From Bosea sp. OAE506 (GTDB taxonomy: Bacteria; Pseudomonadota; Alphaproteobacteria; Rhizobiales; Beijerinckiaceae): a stretch of DNA of 64,000 nt. The position numbers and the translations under genes are program-made. The notes under the pieces are model-generated. The model saw nothing but the letters and a program-made list of their open reading frames with translations, was not told where the DNA came from and searched no databases. This document shows positions 37,988-45,748 of the stretch, piece by piece; the first letter of the stretch is position 1, and each line of letters starts with the position of its first letter. The stretch spans positions 4,093,001 through 4,157,000 of the forward strand of contig NZ_JBEPOB010000001.1 in assembly GCF_040546595.1 (NCBI RefSeq), written 5' to 3'.

Positions 37988-39406
37988 ATGAGACCGTCAG
38001 AGCCGGCGAAACTCCGGCACAGGCGCATCTTGACCCAGGATACACCCTCTCCCGCAGAACCCGCTGCGATCACGCGCGCCGGCATCGAGAAGCTGCTGGC
38101 CGTCTCCGGCGTGGACGCGCGCTCGATCGCCGTGGCGCGGTCTCTGCTGCCGGTGGTGAGCGCGCGGGCGCGCGCGGCGACGAGCGACTATTGCGACCAT
38201 CTCGAACGCTCGGTCGCGGATATGAGGCCGCATGTCGAGCGGCATCGCCAGCCGATCGTCGAGGCCGAGCAGCGCCATCTCGAGATGCTGTTCCAGGGCG
38301 AGTTCGGCGACGACTACGCTGCCGATCTCAACCGCGCCGCGACCAGCGACTATGGCGACGCCATGGGCATCCGCACGCGGCTCGGCACGGCGCTGCGGCT
38401 GATCGAGCCGCTCTTCGCGGAAATTGCGCGGCGGCGGCGCTTCAGCAGCAAGGCCGCCATCGCCGATGCCGCGGCGCTGACCCGGCTCCTGCTCTGCGAC
38501 GCGCTGGCCGCGACCTCCTGCCACCAGCGGGCGAGCCGGATCGGGCTGACGCGGCGGGAGAACGCGCTGCATCTGGCCGCGTCCTCCTTCCAGACCCAGA
38601 TCGGCCAGCTCTCGGAGAGCCTGCGGGTCGCCGCGAGCACGCTGCGCGACTATGCAGCGACCAGCCTCTATCGCAGCGGCCAGGCCGACCGCGAGGCGAC
38701 GGTGGCGGAGGATGCCGCGCGCGCCTGCACCGACAGGATCGACCGCGCCGTCGCCGCCACGAACATGCTGGTCAGCGCGCTCGACCATGTCAGCAGCGAG
38801 ACCCAGCAGAGCTCCACCATCACCGCAGCCGCCGTCGCCGATACGCGCGAGGTCTCGGATTCGATGGCGATGCTGACGGAGGCGACCGGGCGCATCGGCT
38901 CGATCGTCACGCTGATCGAGCAGATCGCGACCAAGACGAACCTGCTCGCCCTCAACGCCACGATCGAGGCGGCGCGGGCGGGCGCGGCCGGGCGCGGCTT
39001 CGCCGTCGTCGCCGGCGAGGTGAAATCGCTCGCCCACCAGACCGCGAGCGCAACCGGCGAGATCGCGACCCAGATCGCCCAGGTGCAGGCCGCAACGGAT
39101 ATCTGCGTCCGGCATGTCGATTCGATCAGCCTGACGATCGGGCGGCTCGAACAATCGGCGTCCTCGATCGCGCAGACAGTCCAGCAGCAGTCGAGCGCCA
39201 CCACCGACATGGCCGCCGACACGCAGGAGGCCGCGACCCGCACCCGCGAGGGCCTGGGCTCGGCCCAGGCGGCACGGCTCTCGATCGGCGATGTCGCCAA
39301 GATGTCGATCGAGCTCGACAGCGCCGCCGTGCAGGTCGAGGCCTCGGCCGGGATGATCAGCGACCTCGTGGCGCATTTCCTCGCGAGCCTGCGGCCGGCC
39401 GCCTGA
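37988..39406 (+). CDS. Soluble methyl-accepting transducer with protoglobin-like sensor
   Basis: 472 residues without a membrane segment. Residues ~35-170 resemble the globin-coupled sensor (protoglobin) domain: [15 protein letters not shown] corresponds to the helix before the heme pocket. Eleven residues after that Tyr, where the proximal His is expected, the sequence is [10 protein letters not shown] with no His, so heme binding is doubtful. Residues ~220-460 are a chemotaxis signalling domain with the conserved hairpin tip [20 protein letters not shown] and [13 protein letters not shown]. The ATG at 37988 has AAGGGG upstream; a TTG at 37973 is the alternative. It may signal to CheA/CheW elsewhere. 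Confidence 0.85.
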   Translation: MRPSEPAKLRHRRILTQDTPSPAEPAAITRAGIEKLLAVSGVDARSIAVARSLLPVVSARARAATSDYCDHLERSVADMRPHVERHRQPIVEAEQRHLEMLFQGEFGDDYAADLNRAATSDYGDAMGIRTRLGTALRLIEPLFAEIARRRRFSSKAAIADAAALTRLLLCDALAATSCHQRASRIGLTRRENALHLAASSFQTQIGQLSESLRVAASTLRDYAATSLYRSGQADREATVAEDAARACTDRIDRAVAATNMLVSALDHVSSETQQSSTITAAAVADTREVSDSMAMLTEATGRIGSIVTLIEQIATKTNLLALNATIEAARAGAAGRGFAVVAGEVKSLAHQTASATGEIATQIAQVQAATDICVRHVDSISLTIGRLEQSASSIAQTVQQQSSATTDMAADTQEAATRTREGLGSAQAARLSIGDVAKMSIELDSAAVQVEASAGMISDLVAHFLASLRPAA

Positions 39407-39488
39407 AGGGCTGCGCGCCGAAAGGCCAATGGCGCCCTCCGCCTGACGGTGGCACAGCGGTGGTCCGATCCCCGCGGTCCTGCCGCCC

Positions 39489-40229
39489 ATGCGCATCGCC
39501 GTCCTCACGGATTTGCACGCCAATCGCGAGGCGACCGAGGCGGTCCTCGCCGAGGTCGCGCGGCTGGCGCCCGACCGCATCGTGCTGCTCGGCGACATCG
39601 TGGGCTATGGCCCTGACCCCGCCTTCGCAGTCGAGACGACGGAACGGCTGGTCGCGGACGGGGCGCTCTGCGTCCTGGGCAATCATGACGAGGCCACGGT
39701 CCAGGGCCCGGGCGGGATGACACCGCATGCCCATGACGCGATCGTCTGGACACGCGCGCAGCTCTCGCCCGCCCATCTCGCCTTTCTGTCGCGCCTGCCG
39801 CTGACGGCAGAGCTGCCGGGGATGCTGCTGGTCCATGCCAGCGCCGCGGCGCCGGGCAAATGGCCCTATCTGCGCCTTGAGAAGGCGGCGGGCGAGTGCC
39901 TGGCGGCGACGTCGGCGCCGCTGGTGCTCTGCGGCCATACGCATGTGCCGGCGATCTATTACGCGCTGCCGGGGCGCGAGCCGGTGCGTTTCACGCCGCT
40001 GGCCCAGGTGGCGGCGCCGCTCTCGGCGATCCGCCGCCATGTCGTGGTCGTCGGCGCCGTCGGCCAGCCGCGCGATGGCAATCCGGCCGCCTGCTTTGCG
40101 CTTCTCGATACCGAGCGGCGCGAGGTGACGATGGTCCGCGTGCCCTATGACACGCAGGAGACCGCCCGCAAGATCGCCGCGGCCGGGCTGCCGGACTGGC
40201 TCGGCCTGCGGCTGCAGGTCGGCCGTTAG
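39489..40229 (+). CDS. Calcineurin-like metallophosphoesterase
   Basis: 246 residues with all metallophosphoesterase motifs: TDLHANREA (D-x-H), LLGDIVGYGPDP (G-D-x-x-x-x-G), LGNHDE (G-N-H-D), a late VHAS and CGHTHVPA (G-H-x-H). This is the YfcE/diadenosine-tetraphosphatase-like group, acting on phosphomono- or diesters with two metals. It ends 16 bases before the kinase-USP gene on the same strand, so the two are likely cotranscribed: a phosphatase/kinase pair. Confidence 0.9.
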   Translation: MRIAVLTDLHANREATEAVLAEVARLAPDRIVLLGDIVGYGPDPAFAVETTERLVADGALCVLGNHDEATVQGPGGMTPHAHDAIVWTRAQLSPAHLAFLSRLPLTAELPGMLLVHASAAAPGKWPYLRLEKAAGECLAATSAPLVLCGHTHVPAIYYALPGREPVRFTPLAQVAAPLSAIRRHVVVVGAVGQPRDGNPAACFALLDTERREVTMVRVPYDTQETARKIAAAGLPDWLGLRLQVGR

Positions 40230-40245
40230 GACGGAGGGAACCGCC

Positions 40246-41646
40246 ATGGAGACGCCAAGGATCGGCTCGGTCATCGACGGCTTCACCCTGACGGAGCGGC
40301 TTCCGTCTGGCGGCATGGCGACGCTCTGGCGGGTGAGCCATCCCGACCACGACCTGCCGCTGGTGATGAAGATCCCGATCCTCGACCCCGGCGCCGATGT
40401 CTCGACCATCGTCGGTTACGAAACCGAGGTGATGGTCCGCAGGCGGCTGTCCGGGCCGCATGTGCCCCGCGTCGTCGGCGCCGGCGATCTCGCCGCTCTC
40501 CCCTATATCGCGATGCAATTCGTCGCGGGGGAACGGCTGGCGGAGACGATGCGCACGGCGCCGCTGCCGATCGCCGAGGTGGTGCGCATCGGCAGCGCGA
40601 TCGCCATCGCGCTCGCCGATCTGCACCGGCAGAAGGTGGTGCATCTCGATCTCAAGCCCGAGAATGTGATGATGACGCCGAATGGCGCCGTGCTGCTCGA
40701 TTTCGGCCTGTCGCGCCATGCCGAGCTGCCGGATCTGCTCGGCGAGGAGAGCTCCGCCCCGATGGGGACGGCGGCCTATATGGCGCCGGAGCAGGTGCTG
40801 GGCGACCGCTCCGACCCGGCGAGCGATATCTTCGCGCTGGGCTGCCTGCTCTACCAGACAGCCACCGGCGAGGAGCCCTTCGGCCGGCCCGCGACGCTGC
40901 CCGGCATGAAGCGGCGGCTCTATCACGCGCCACGCCCGCCACGCGCGCTGCGGCCGGACATGCCGGCCTGGCTCGAGGAGATCGTGCTGCGCTGCCTCGA
41001 GGTCGATCGCAGCCGCCGCTATGCGGATGCCGCCAAGGTTGCCTTCGACCTGCGCCATCCCGACCAAGTCGTGGTCGCCCGCCATCGCAAGCCGTCAGCC
41101 CCGCCCAGCCTGGGGCAGCGCCTGCTGGCACGCTTCCAGAAGCGCGAGGAGAGCGAGGTGCTGGGGCCGCCGACGCGCGAGCGCCACGAGGCCGGCCCCT
41201 CAATCGTGCTGGCGGCGGTCGATCTCTCGGGCGCCCATGACGCGCTGGCGCAGGCGATCCTGGCGGAGACGCGCCGCCTGTTGGACGCGCGGGAGGATTC
41301 CTGGCTCGCCTGCCTGAGCATCCTGCGCACCGAGCTTTTGCGCGACAGTCAGGGCGTCGATGCGCAGGGCCGCTCGGCCTATATCGGGCGTCTCGTGGCG
41401 CTGAAGGACTGGGCCCGGCCGCTGCATCTGCGCGAGGACCGGGTGAGCTACCATGTCATCGAGGCGGTCAGCGCCGCCGACGCGATCCTCGGCTATGCCG
41501 AGCACAACGACATCGACCATATCGTGCTCGGGGCCCGCAGCTCTTCGGCGGTGCGGCGCCATCTCGGCAGCGTCTCGACCAAGGTGGTGGCCGAGGCGCG
41601 CTGCTCGGCCTCGGTGGTCAGGATCAAGGGCGGCGCGACATCGTGA
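40246..41646 (+). CDS. Ser/Thr protein kinase fused to a universal-stress-protein domain
   Basis: 466 residues. The Hanks-type kinase domain (about 10-270) has a Gly-rich loop GGMATLW, Lys42, catalytic loop HLDLKPEN (133-140), DFG at 152-154 and APE at 180-182. The residue before the catalytic Asp is Leu, not Arg, so it is a non-RD kinase, not dependent on activation-loop phosphorylation in the usual way. Residues ~318-460 are a USP domain with a GARSS...LGSVS nucleotide-loop variant. No transmembrane or PASTA segment: cytoplasmic. RBS is GGAGGGAACC. Substrates unknown; the upstream metallophosphoesterase may oppose it. Confidence 0.9.
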   Translation: METPRIGSVIDGFTLTERLPSGGMATLWRVSHPDHDLPLVMKIPILDPGADVSTIVGYETEVMVRRRLSGPHVPRVVGAGDLAALPYIAMQFVAGERLAETMRTAPLPIAEVVRIGSAIAIALADLHRQKVVHLDLKPENVMMTPNGAVLLDFGLSRHAELPDLLGEESSAPMGTAAYMAPEQVLGDRSDPASDIFALGCLLYQTATGEEPFGRPATLPGMKRRLYHAPRPPRALRPDMPAWLEEIVLRCLEVDRSRRYADAAKVAFDLRHPDQVVVARHRKPSAPPSLGQRLLARFQKREESEVLGPPTRERHEAGPSIVLAAVDLSGAHDALAQAILAETRRLLDAREDSWLACLSILRTELLRDSQGVDAQGRSAYIGRLVALKDWARPLHLREDRVSYHVIEAVSAADAILGYAEHNDIDHIVLGARSSSAVRRHLGSVSTKVVAEARCSASVVRIKGGATS

Positions 41647-41695
41647 CCCGTCCGTCGCGTTGACCCCGCCCCTCCCCCTGCCGATGATGCCGCCC

Positions 41696-42736
41696 ATGCC
41701 TGCGCCCGCCCCCGCTCCGCTGGAATTCGACGCCGCCCGTCTTGATGCCTATCTGCGCGCGACCCTGCCCGCCCGGGCCGCGGGGGCGATGACGCTGGAG
41801 CGGATCAGCGGCGGCCAGTCCAACCCGACCTTCTTCCTGTCCTATCCGGACGCCGGCACGCGGCTCGTGCTGCGCAAGAAACCGCCCGGGCCGCTGCTGC
41901 CCTCGGCGCATGCGGTGGATCGCGAATACCGCATCCTCAAGGCGCTGGCGGGCTCGGCCGTGCCGGTGCCACCCGTATTGCTGTTCGAGGCGGACGAGGG
42001 CGTGGTGGGCACGCCGTTCTACCTGATGGAGCGGCTGGAGGGCCGCGTCTTCCACGACACCGCCCTGCCCGGCGTGACGGCTGACGACCGCGAGGCGATG
42101 TATTTCGCCATGGCCGAGACGCTGGCCGCGCTGCACGGCTTCGACTGGCAGGCGGCGGGGCTGTCTGACTACGGCAAGCCCGGCAACTACTACGCACGCC
42201 AGATCGCCCGCTGGGGCCGGCAATGGCAGGAGACGAAGACGCAGGAGATCCCGGCGGTGGACAGGGTCTTCGGCTGGCTGTCGGAACATCTCGACGAGAC
42301 GCCCGAGACCACGATCGTCCATGGCGATTTCCGGCTCGGCAACCTGATGTTCGCGCCCGACCGGCCCGAGGTGATCGCCGTGCTCGACTGGGAGCTGTCG
42401 ACGCTGGGGCACCCGCTCTCGGACGTCGCCTTCTCCTGCCTGCCCTGGCATTCGACGCCCGCCATGTATGCCGGCATCGTCGGGCTCGATCGCGAGGCGC
42501 TGGGCATTCCGACTCAAGCCGCCTATCTCGACCGCTACTGCACCGCCGCCGGCCGCGCCGCGGGGCCGGGCCGCTTCCACCTCGCCTTCTCGCTGCTTCG
42601 CTTTGCGGTGATCCTCGACGGCATCGCGGCGCGGGCGAAGGCCGGCAACGCTGCCGCCGAGAATGCGGTGGCGGTCGGCGAGATGGCGGAGAGTTTCGCG
42701 CTGCGCGCAGAGGCCGTGATCGACGGCCGCGACTGA
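41696..42736 (+). CDS. ACAD10/11-like phosphotransferase (APH family)
   Basis: 346 residues of the aminoglycoside-phosphotransferase/choline-kinase fold: RISGGQSNPTFFL, a lysine pair in LVLRKKPPGPLLPSAHAVDREYRIL, catalytic VHGDFRLGNLMF and metal-binding VLDWELSTLGHPLSD. This subgroup matches the kinase half of ACAD10/ACAD11 proteins, which phosphorylate 4-hydroxyacyl-CoAs so that the acyl-CoA dehydrogenase half can remove the phosphate. In-frame ATGs at 41684 and 41687 are equally possible starts; none has a strong ribosome site. Eleven bases before the acyl-CoA dehydrogenase gene. Confidence 0.88.
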   Translation: MPAPAPAPLEFDAARLDAYLRATLPARAAGAMTLERISGGQSNPTFFLSYPDAGTRLVLRKKPPGPLLPSAHAVDREYRILKALAGSAVPVPPVLLFEADEGVVGTPFYLMERLEGRVFHDTALPGVTADDREAMYFAMAETLAALHGFDWQAAGLSDYGKPGNYYARQIARWGRQWQETKTQEIPAVDRVFGWLSEHLDETPETTIVHGDFRLGNLMFAPDRPEVIAVLDWELSTLGHPLSDVAFSCLPWHSTPAMYAGIVGLDREALGIPTQAAYLDRYCTAAGRAAGPGRFHLAFSLLRFAVILDGIAARAKAGNAAAENAVAVGEMAESFALRAEAVIDGRD

Positions 42737-42747
42737 GGGACGACACC

Positions 42748-44019
42748 ATGGACTTCGCCTATTCCGCCCGGGTCGAGGAGCTGCGCACGCGGCTGCAGGC
42801 GTTCATGGACGCCCATGTCCAGCCCGCCGATGCGCGCTGGCGCGAGGAGGTCGAGGCTGGGCGCTATCCGATGGCGCTGATCGACGGGCTGAAGGCGCGG
42901 GCCAAGGCGGAAGGCCTGTGGAACCTGTTCCTGCCGGCGCTGAAGCCGGACGAGCCGGGCACGCGGCTCTCCAATCTCGAATATGCGCCGCTCGCGGAGA
43001 TCATGGGGCGGATCTACTGGTCGTCGGAGGTGTTCAACTGCAACGCCCCCGACACCGGCAACATGGAAATCCTGCATCTGTTCGCGACGCCGGAGCAGCG
43101 GGCGCGCTGGCTGGTTCCCCTCATGAACGGCGAGATTCGCTCCTGCGTCGGCATCACCGAGCCCGGCGTCGCCTCCTCCGACCCGACGAACCTGCAGACC
43201 ACGATCATCCGCGACGGCGACGACTACATCGTCACCGGCCGCAAATGGTGGACGACCGGGGCGCTGCATCCCAACGTCAAGTTCTGCATCGTGATGGGGC
43301 TGTCGGACCTCGCCGAGGATGCCGACCCGCATAAGCGCCACTCGATGATCATCGTGCCGATGGATGCAGCCGGCGTCAGCGTGATGCGCAACCTGCCGCT
43401 GCTCAACCACCATTCGCCGGAGGGACATACCGAGACCGATTTCGATGCCGTGCGCGTGCCGGCCGCCAACCTGCTGGGCGAGGAAGGCGCGGGCTTCGCG
43501 CTGGCGCAGGCGCGGCTCGGGCCCGGGCGCATCCACCACTGCATGCGCTCGATCGGGCAGTGCGAGGTGGCGCTCGAGCTGATGGTCGAGCGGGCTTTGC
43601 AGCGCAAGGCCTTCGGCCGCACCCTCTCCGACTACGCCAATGTGCAGGACTGGATCGCCGAGGGGCGCATGGAGATCGACCAGGCAAGGTTGCTCTGCCT
43701 GCGCGCGGCCTGGATGATGGACACCCACGGCAACAAGGCCGCCCGCACCGAAGTCTCGGCGATCAAGGTGGTGGCGACGCGGCTACAGACGAAGATCGCC
43801 GACCGGGCGATGCAGGTCTTCGGCGCCGCGGGGCTCTCCAACGACACGCCACTCGCCTTCATCTACTCTTGGGGCCGGGCCCTGCGCTTCATTGACGGCC
43901 CCGACGAGGTGCACTTGCGCACCGTGGCCCGCGCCGAAGTCAAGAAGCACCAGCAGAGCAACCGAAGCACCTTCGCCGAGCAGGGGGTCAAGCGGCCCTA
44001 CCGAAAGCCCACACCCTGA
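42748..44019 (+). CDS. Acyl-CoA dehydrogenase (ACAD10/11-like)
   Basis: 423 residues with an acyl-CoA dehydrogenase fold: CVGITEPGVASSDPTNLQTTI, GRKWWTTGALHP, RAFGR-like KAFGRTLSDYANVQDWIAE, QVFGAAGLSND and the terminal RFIDGPDEVHLRTVARAE, where the Asp/Glu around DGPDEVH is typical of the ACAD10/11 clade. With the adjacent phosphotransferase it probably makes a two-protein version of ACAD11 for 4-hydroxy fatty acids (inference from pairing). Followed by the GbsR-type regulator on the same strand after 52 bp. Confidence 0.9.
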   Translation: MDFAYSARVEELRTRLQAFMDAHVQPADARWREEVEAGRYPMALIDGLKARAKAEGLWNLFLPALKPDEPGTRLSNLEYAPLAEIMGRIYWSSEVFNCNAPDTGNMEILHLFATPEQRARWLVPLMNGEIRSCVGITEPGVASSDPTNLQTTIIRDGDDYIVTGRKWWTTGALHPNVKFCIVMGLSDLAEDADPHKRHSMIIVPMDAAGVSVMRNLPLLNHHSPEGHTETDFDAVRVPAANLLGEEGAGFALAQARLGPGRIHHCMRSIGQCEVALELMVERALQRKAFGRTLSDYANVQDWIAEGRMEIDQARLLCLRAAWMMDTHGNKAARTEVSAIKVVATRLQTKIADRAMQVFGAAGLSNDTPLAFIYSWGRALRFIDGPDEVHLRTVARAEVKKHQQSNRSTFAEQGVKRPYRKPTP

Positions 44020-44036
44020 AGACGGCAGCGACGCGC

Positions 44037-44065
44037 TTGCGCGGCAACTCGTTCTGTCTTATATT
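44037..44065 (+). promoter_or_regulatory. Candidate promoter giving a leaderless regulator transcript
   Basis: TTGCGC (44037-44042) and TATATT (44060-44065, five of six to consensus) are separated by exactly 17 bases. A start about seven bases after the -10 box falls on the A of the regulator's ATG at 44072, and there is no ribosome-binding sequence before that ATG. The region is clearly AT-richer than its surroundings. Confidence 0.55.
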
Positions 44066-44082
44066 TCTGTTATGGCAGAAAT
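44063..44082. promoter_or_regulatory. Perfect inverted repeat over the regulator start codon (candidate operator)
   Basis: ATTTCTG-N6-CAGAAAT, a perfect 7-bp inverted repeat. It overlaps the -10 box and the ATG of the GbsR-type gene, so binding there would block transcription start: a natural autorepression site. Confidence 0.55.
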
Positions 44083-44629
44083 TACGAAAACAACTGACAG
44101 ACTCCCGGCATCTCTGGAACGCTTTGTCCTGCAATGGGGTGACCTCGGCGGACAATGGGGCGTCAACCGTTCGATCAGCCAGATCCATGCGTTGCTCTAT
44201 CTGGCCGAGCGGCCTCTGACGGCCGAGGACGTCTGCGAGAGCCTCGGCATGGCGCGCTCGAACGTCTCCAACTCGATCAAGGAATTGCTGGCCTGGAACC
44301 TGATCCGGCGCGTGCCGTTGCGGCAGGATCGGCGTGAGCATTTCGAAGCCGAGACCAATGTATGGGAGATCGCCGCGCGGATCGCCGCCGGGCGCAAGGC
44401 GCGCGAGATCGATCCGGCACTGGCGGCGCTGAGAGCCTGTGTCGCCGAGGCCGAAAAGGACGGGAAGGTCAGCCCCGTGGCCCGCCAACGACTCAAGGAC
44501 ATGCTGGATTTCACCACGGCGGTCGATCGCTGGTACGGCCAGATGCTCTCGATCCCGCAGGGCAAGCGCGACATGCTGATGAGGCTCGGAGCGAAGATCG
44601 CTTCTTACCTCCCCGGTGGAAAGACCTGA
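44072..44629 (+). CDS. GbsR/MarR-type transcriptional regulator
   Basis: 185 residues with a winged helix (IHALLYLAERPLTAEDVCESLGMARSNVSNSIKELLAWNLIRRV) and the GbsR-like N-terminus LERFVLQWGDLGGQWGVNRSISQIHA. The wing RQDRREHFEAETNVWEI also fits the GbsR group, which includes choline/betaine regulators and many unknowns. No ribosome-binding site precedes the ATG; a promoter and an inverted repeat sit on it. It heads a four-gene run with the DUF4166, DCC and saccharopine-dehydrogenase-like genes and probably regulates them. Confidence 0.88.
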   Translation: MAEITKTTDRLPASLERFVLQWGDLGGQWGVNRSISQIHALLYLAERPLTAEDVCESLGMARSNVSNSIKELLAWNLIRRVPLRQDRREHFEAETNVWEIAARIAAGRKAREIDPALAALRACVAEAEKDGKVSPVARQRLKDMLDFTTAVDRWYGQMLSIPQGKRDMLMRLGAKIASYLPGGKT

Positions 44630-44666
44630 AACAAGCGGTTTTCGACCACCCCATGGAGTGACCTCG

Positions 44667-45335
44667 ATGAGCGTGCAGTCACGCCACCAGAGCGAGTCCG
44701 AACCCGGACATGCGGCGCCCGGCGAACTCGTCGACCTCCGTTTTCGGACGCTGCTCGGCGCGCATCAGTGGAGCGCTCTTCCACCCGACATCCGCGCGCG
44801 GTTCTCGAAGCGGCTGGGTGGCAATGCCGCAGTGACCTATGTCGGACGCATCGCCGCAATGCAGATGAGCTGGGCCGGCCGAATCCTGTCGCAGGCCCTG
44901 CGCCTGATCGGCGCGCCGCTGCCGATCTGCCCCGACAGCGACGTTGCCAGCATCGTCACGGTGACCGAGGACGCGGCGACGGGCGGCCAGATCTGGACGC
45001 GGCTCTATGCGAAAAGGGCCGGCTTTCCGCAGGTGATCCATTCGGCCAAGCGCTTCTCGGGGCCGACCGGACTGGAGGAATACATCGGCTTCGGCGTGAC
45101 CATGGCCCTGCGGCCCAGCGTCGAGGACGGCGCGCTGATCTTCCGTAGCGCCGGCTACGCCCTCAGTTTCGGTGGCATCAGACTGACACTGCCCGGCTGG
45201 CTCGCGCCGGGTGCTCTCACCGTCGGCCATCGCGCCACCGGGCCAGGAACCTTTGCCTTCACGCTCGCCCTTTCGCACCGTCTCTTCGGTCAGCTGCTCT
45301 ACCAGGAGGGGCATTACCGGGACGAACGCTCATGA
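44667..45335 (+). CDS. DUF4166 domain protein
   Basis: 222 residues, soluble. Carries a DUF4166 domain: FRTLLGAHQWSALPPDIRARFSKR, VTYVGRIAAMQMSWAGRILSQALRLIGAPLP, WTRLYAKRAGFPQVIHSAKRFSGPTGLEEYIGFG, FRSAGYALSFGGIRLTLPGWLAPG and LALSHRLFGQLLYQEGHY. The same domain forms the C-terminus of the third downstream protein. Function unknown; the beta-rich pattern suggests a lipid- or small-molecule-binding fold, but nothing proves it. 37 bases after the regulator and overlapping the DCC gene by four bases. Confidence 0.85.
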   Translation: MSVQSRHQSESEPGHAAPGELVDLRFRTLLGAHQWSALPPDIRARFSKRLGGNAAVTYVGRIAAMQMSWAGRILSQALRLIGAPLPICPDSDVASIVTVTEDAATGGQIWTRLYAKRAGFPQVIHSAKRFSGPTGLEEYIGFGVTMALRPSVEDGALIFRSAGYALSFGGIRLTLPGWLAPGALTVGHRATGPGTFAFTLALSHRLFGQLLYQEGHYRDERS

Positions 45336-45748
45336 GCGGGCCGGCTCCGATCTGGCTTTATGATGGCGTCTGCGTGCTGTGTTCCGGCGCCGTGCAGTAC
45401 ACGCTGCGCCATGAGCGCGAGCCTGCGATCCGCTTCGTCGCGATCCAGTCGCGCAAGGGCCGCGCGCTGGCGCAGGCCCATGGCATCGACCCGGACGATC
45501 CCGAGAGTTTCCTGTTCATCGAGGGCGGCAAGGCGCTGGCGAAGTCCGATGGCGTGCTGGCGCTGCTGCGCCATCTCCGTGGGCCGGCGCGGCTGCTGCG
45601 GATCGGCTCCGTACTGCCGCGCGCGATGCGGGACCGGCTCTACGACCGCGTCGCCCGCAACCGCTACCGCCTGTTCGGCCAGAAGACCGCCTGCGAGAGG
45701 CCCGATCCCTCCCAGCGTCATCGCTTCAGCCTGCCCGATGGGACATGA
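45332..45748 (+). CDS. DCC-family thiol-disulfide oxidoreductase (DUF393)
   Basis: 138 residues beginning with the family signature WLYDGVCVLCSGAVQYTLRHE, in which the D-G-V-C-x-x-C holds the redox cysteines, then IRFVAIQSRKGRALAQAHGID, a DPESFLFIEGGKALAKSDGVLALLRHL core and DRLYDRVARNRYRLFG. Predicted thioredoxin-fold protein, usually cytoplasmic, of unknown partner. Overlaps the genes on both sides by four bases (ATGA), so expression is tightly coupled to the DUF4166 proteins. Confidence 0.9.
   Translation: MSGPAPIWLYDGVCVLCSGAVQYTLRHEREPAIRFVAIQSRKGRALAQAHGIDPDDPESFLFIEGGKALAKSDGVLALLRHLRGPARLLRIGSVLPRAMRDRLYDRVARNRYRLFGQKTACERPDPSQRHRFSLPDGT

Noticed and set aside
37997..39598. 533-codon open frame antisense to the chemotaxis transducer
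   Set aside because: Shadow frame; the plus strand has a clear signalling domain and ribosome-binding site.
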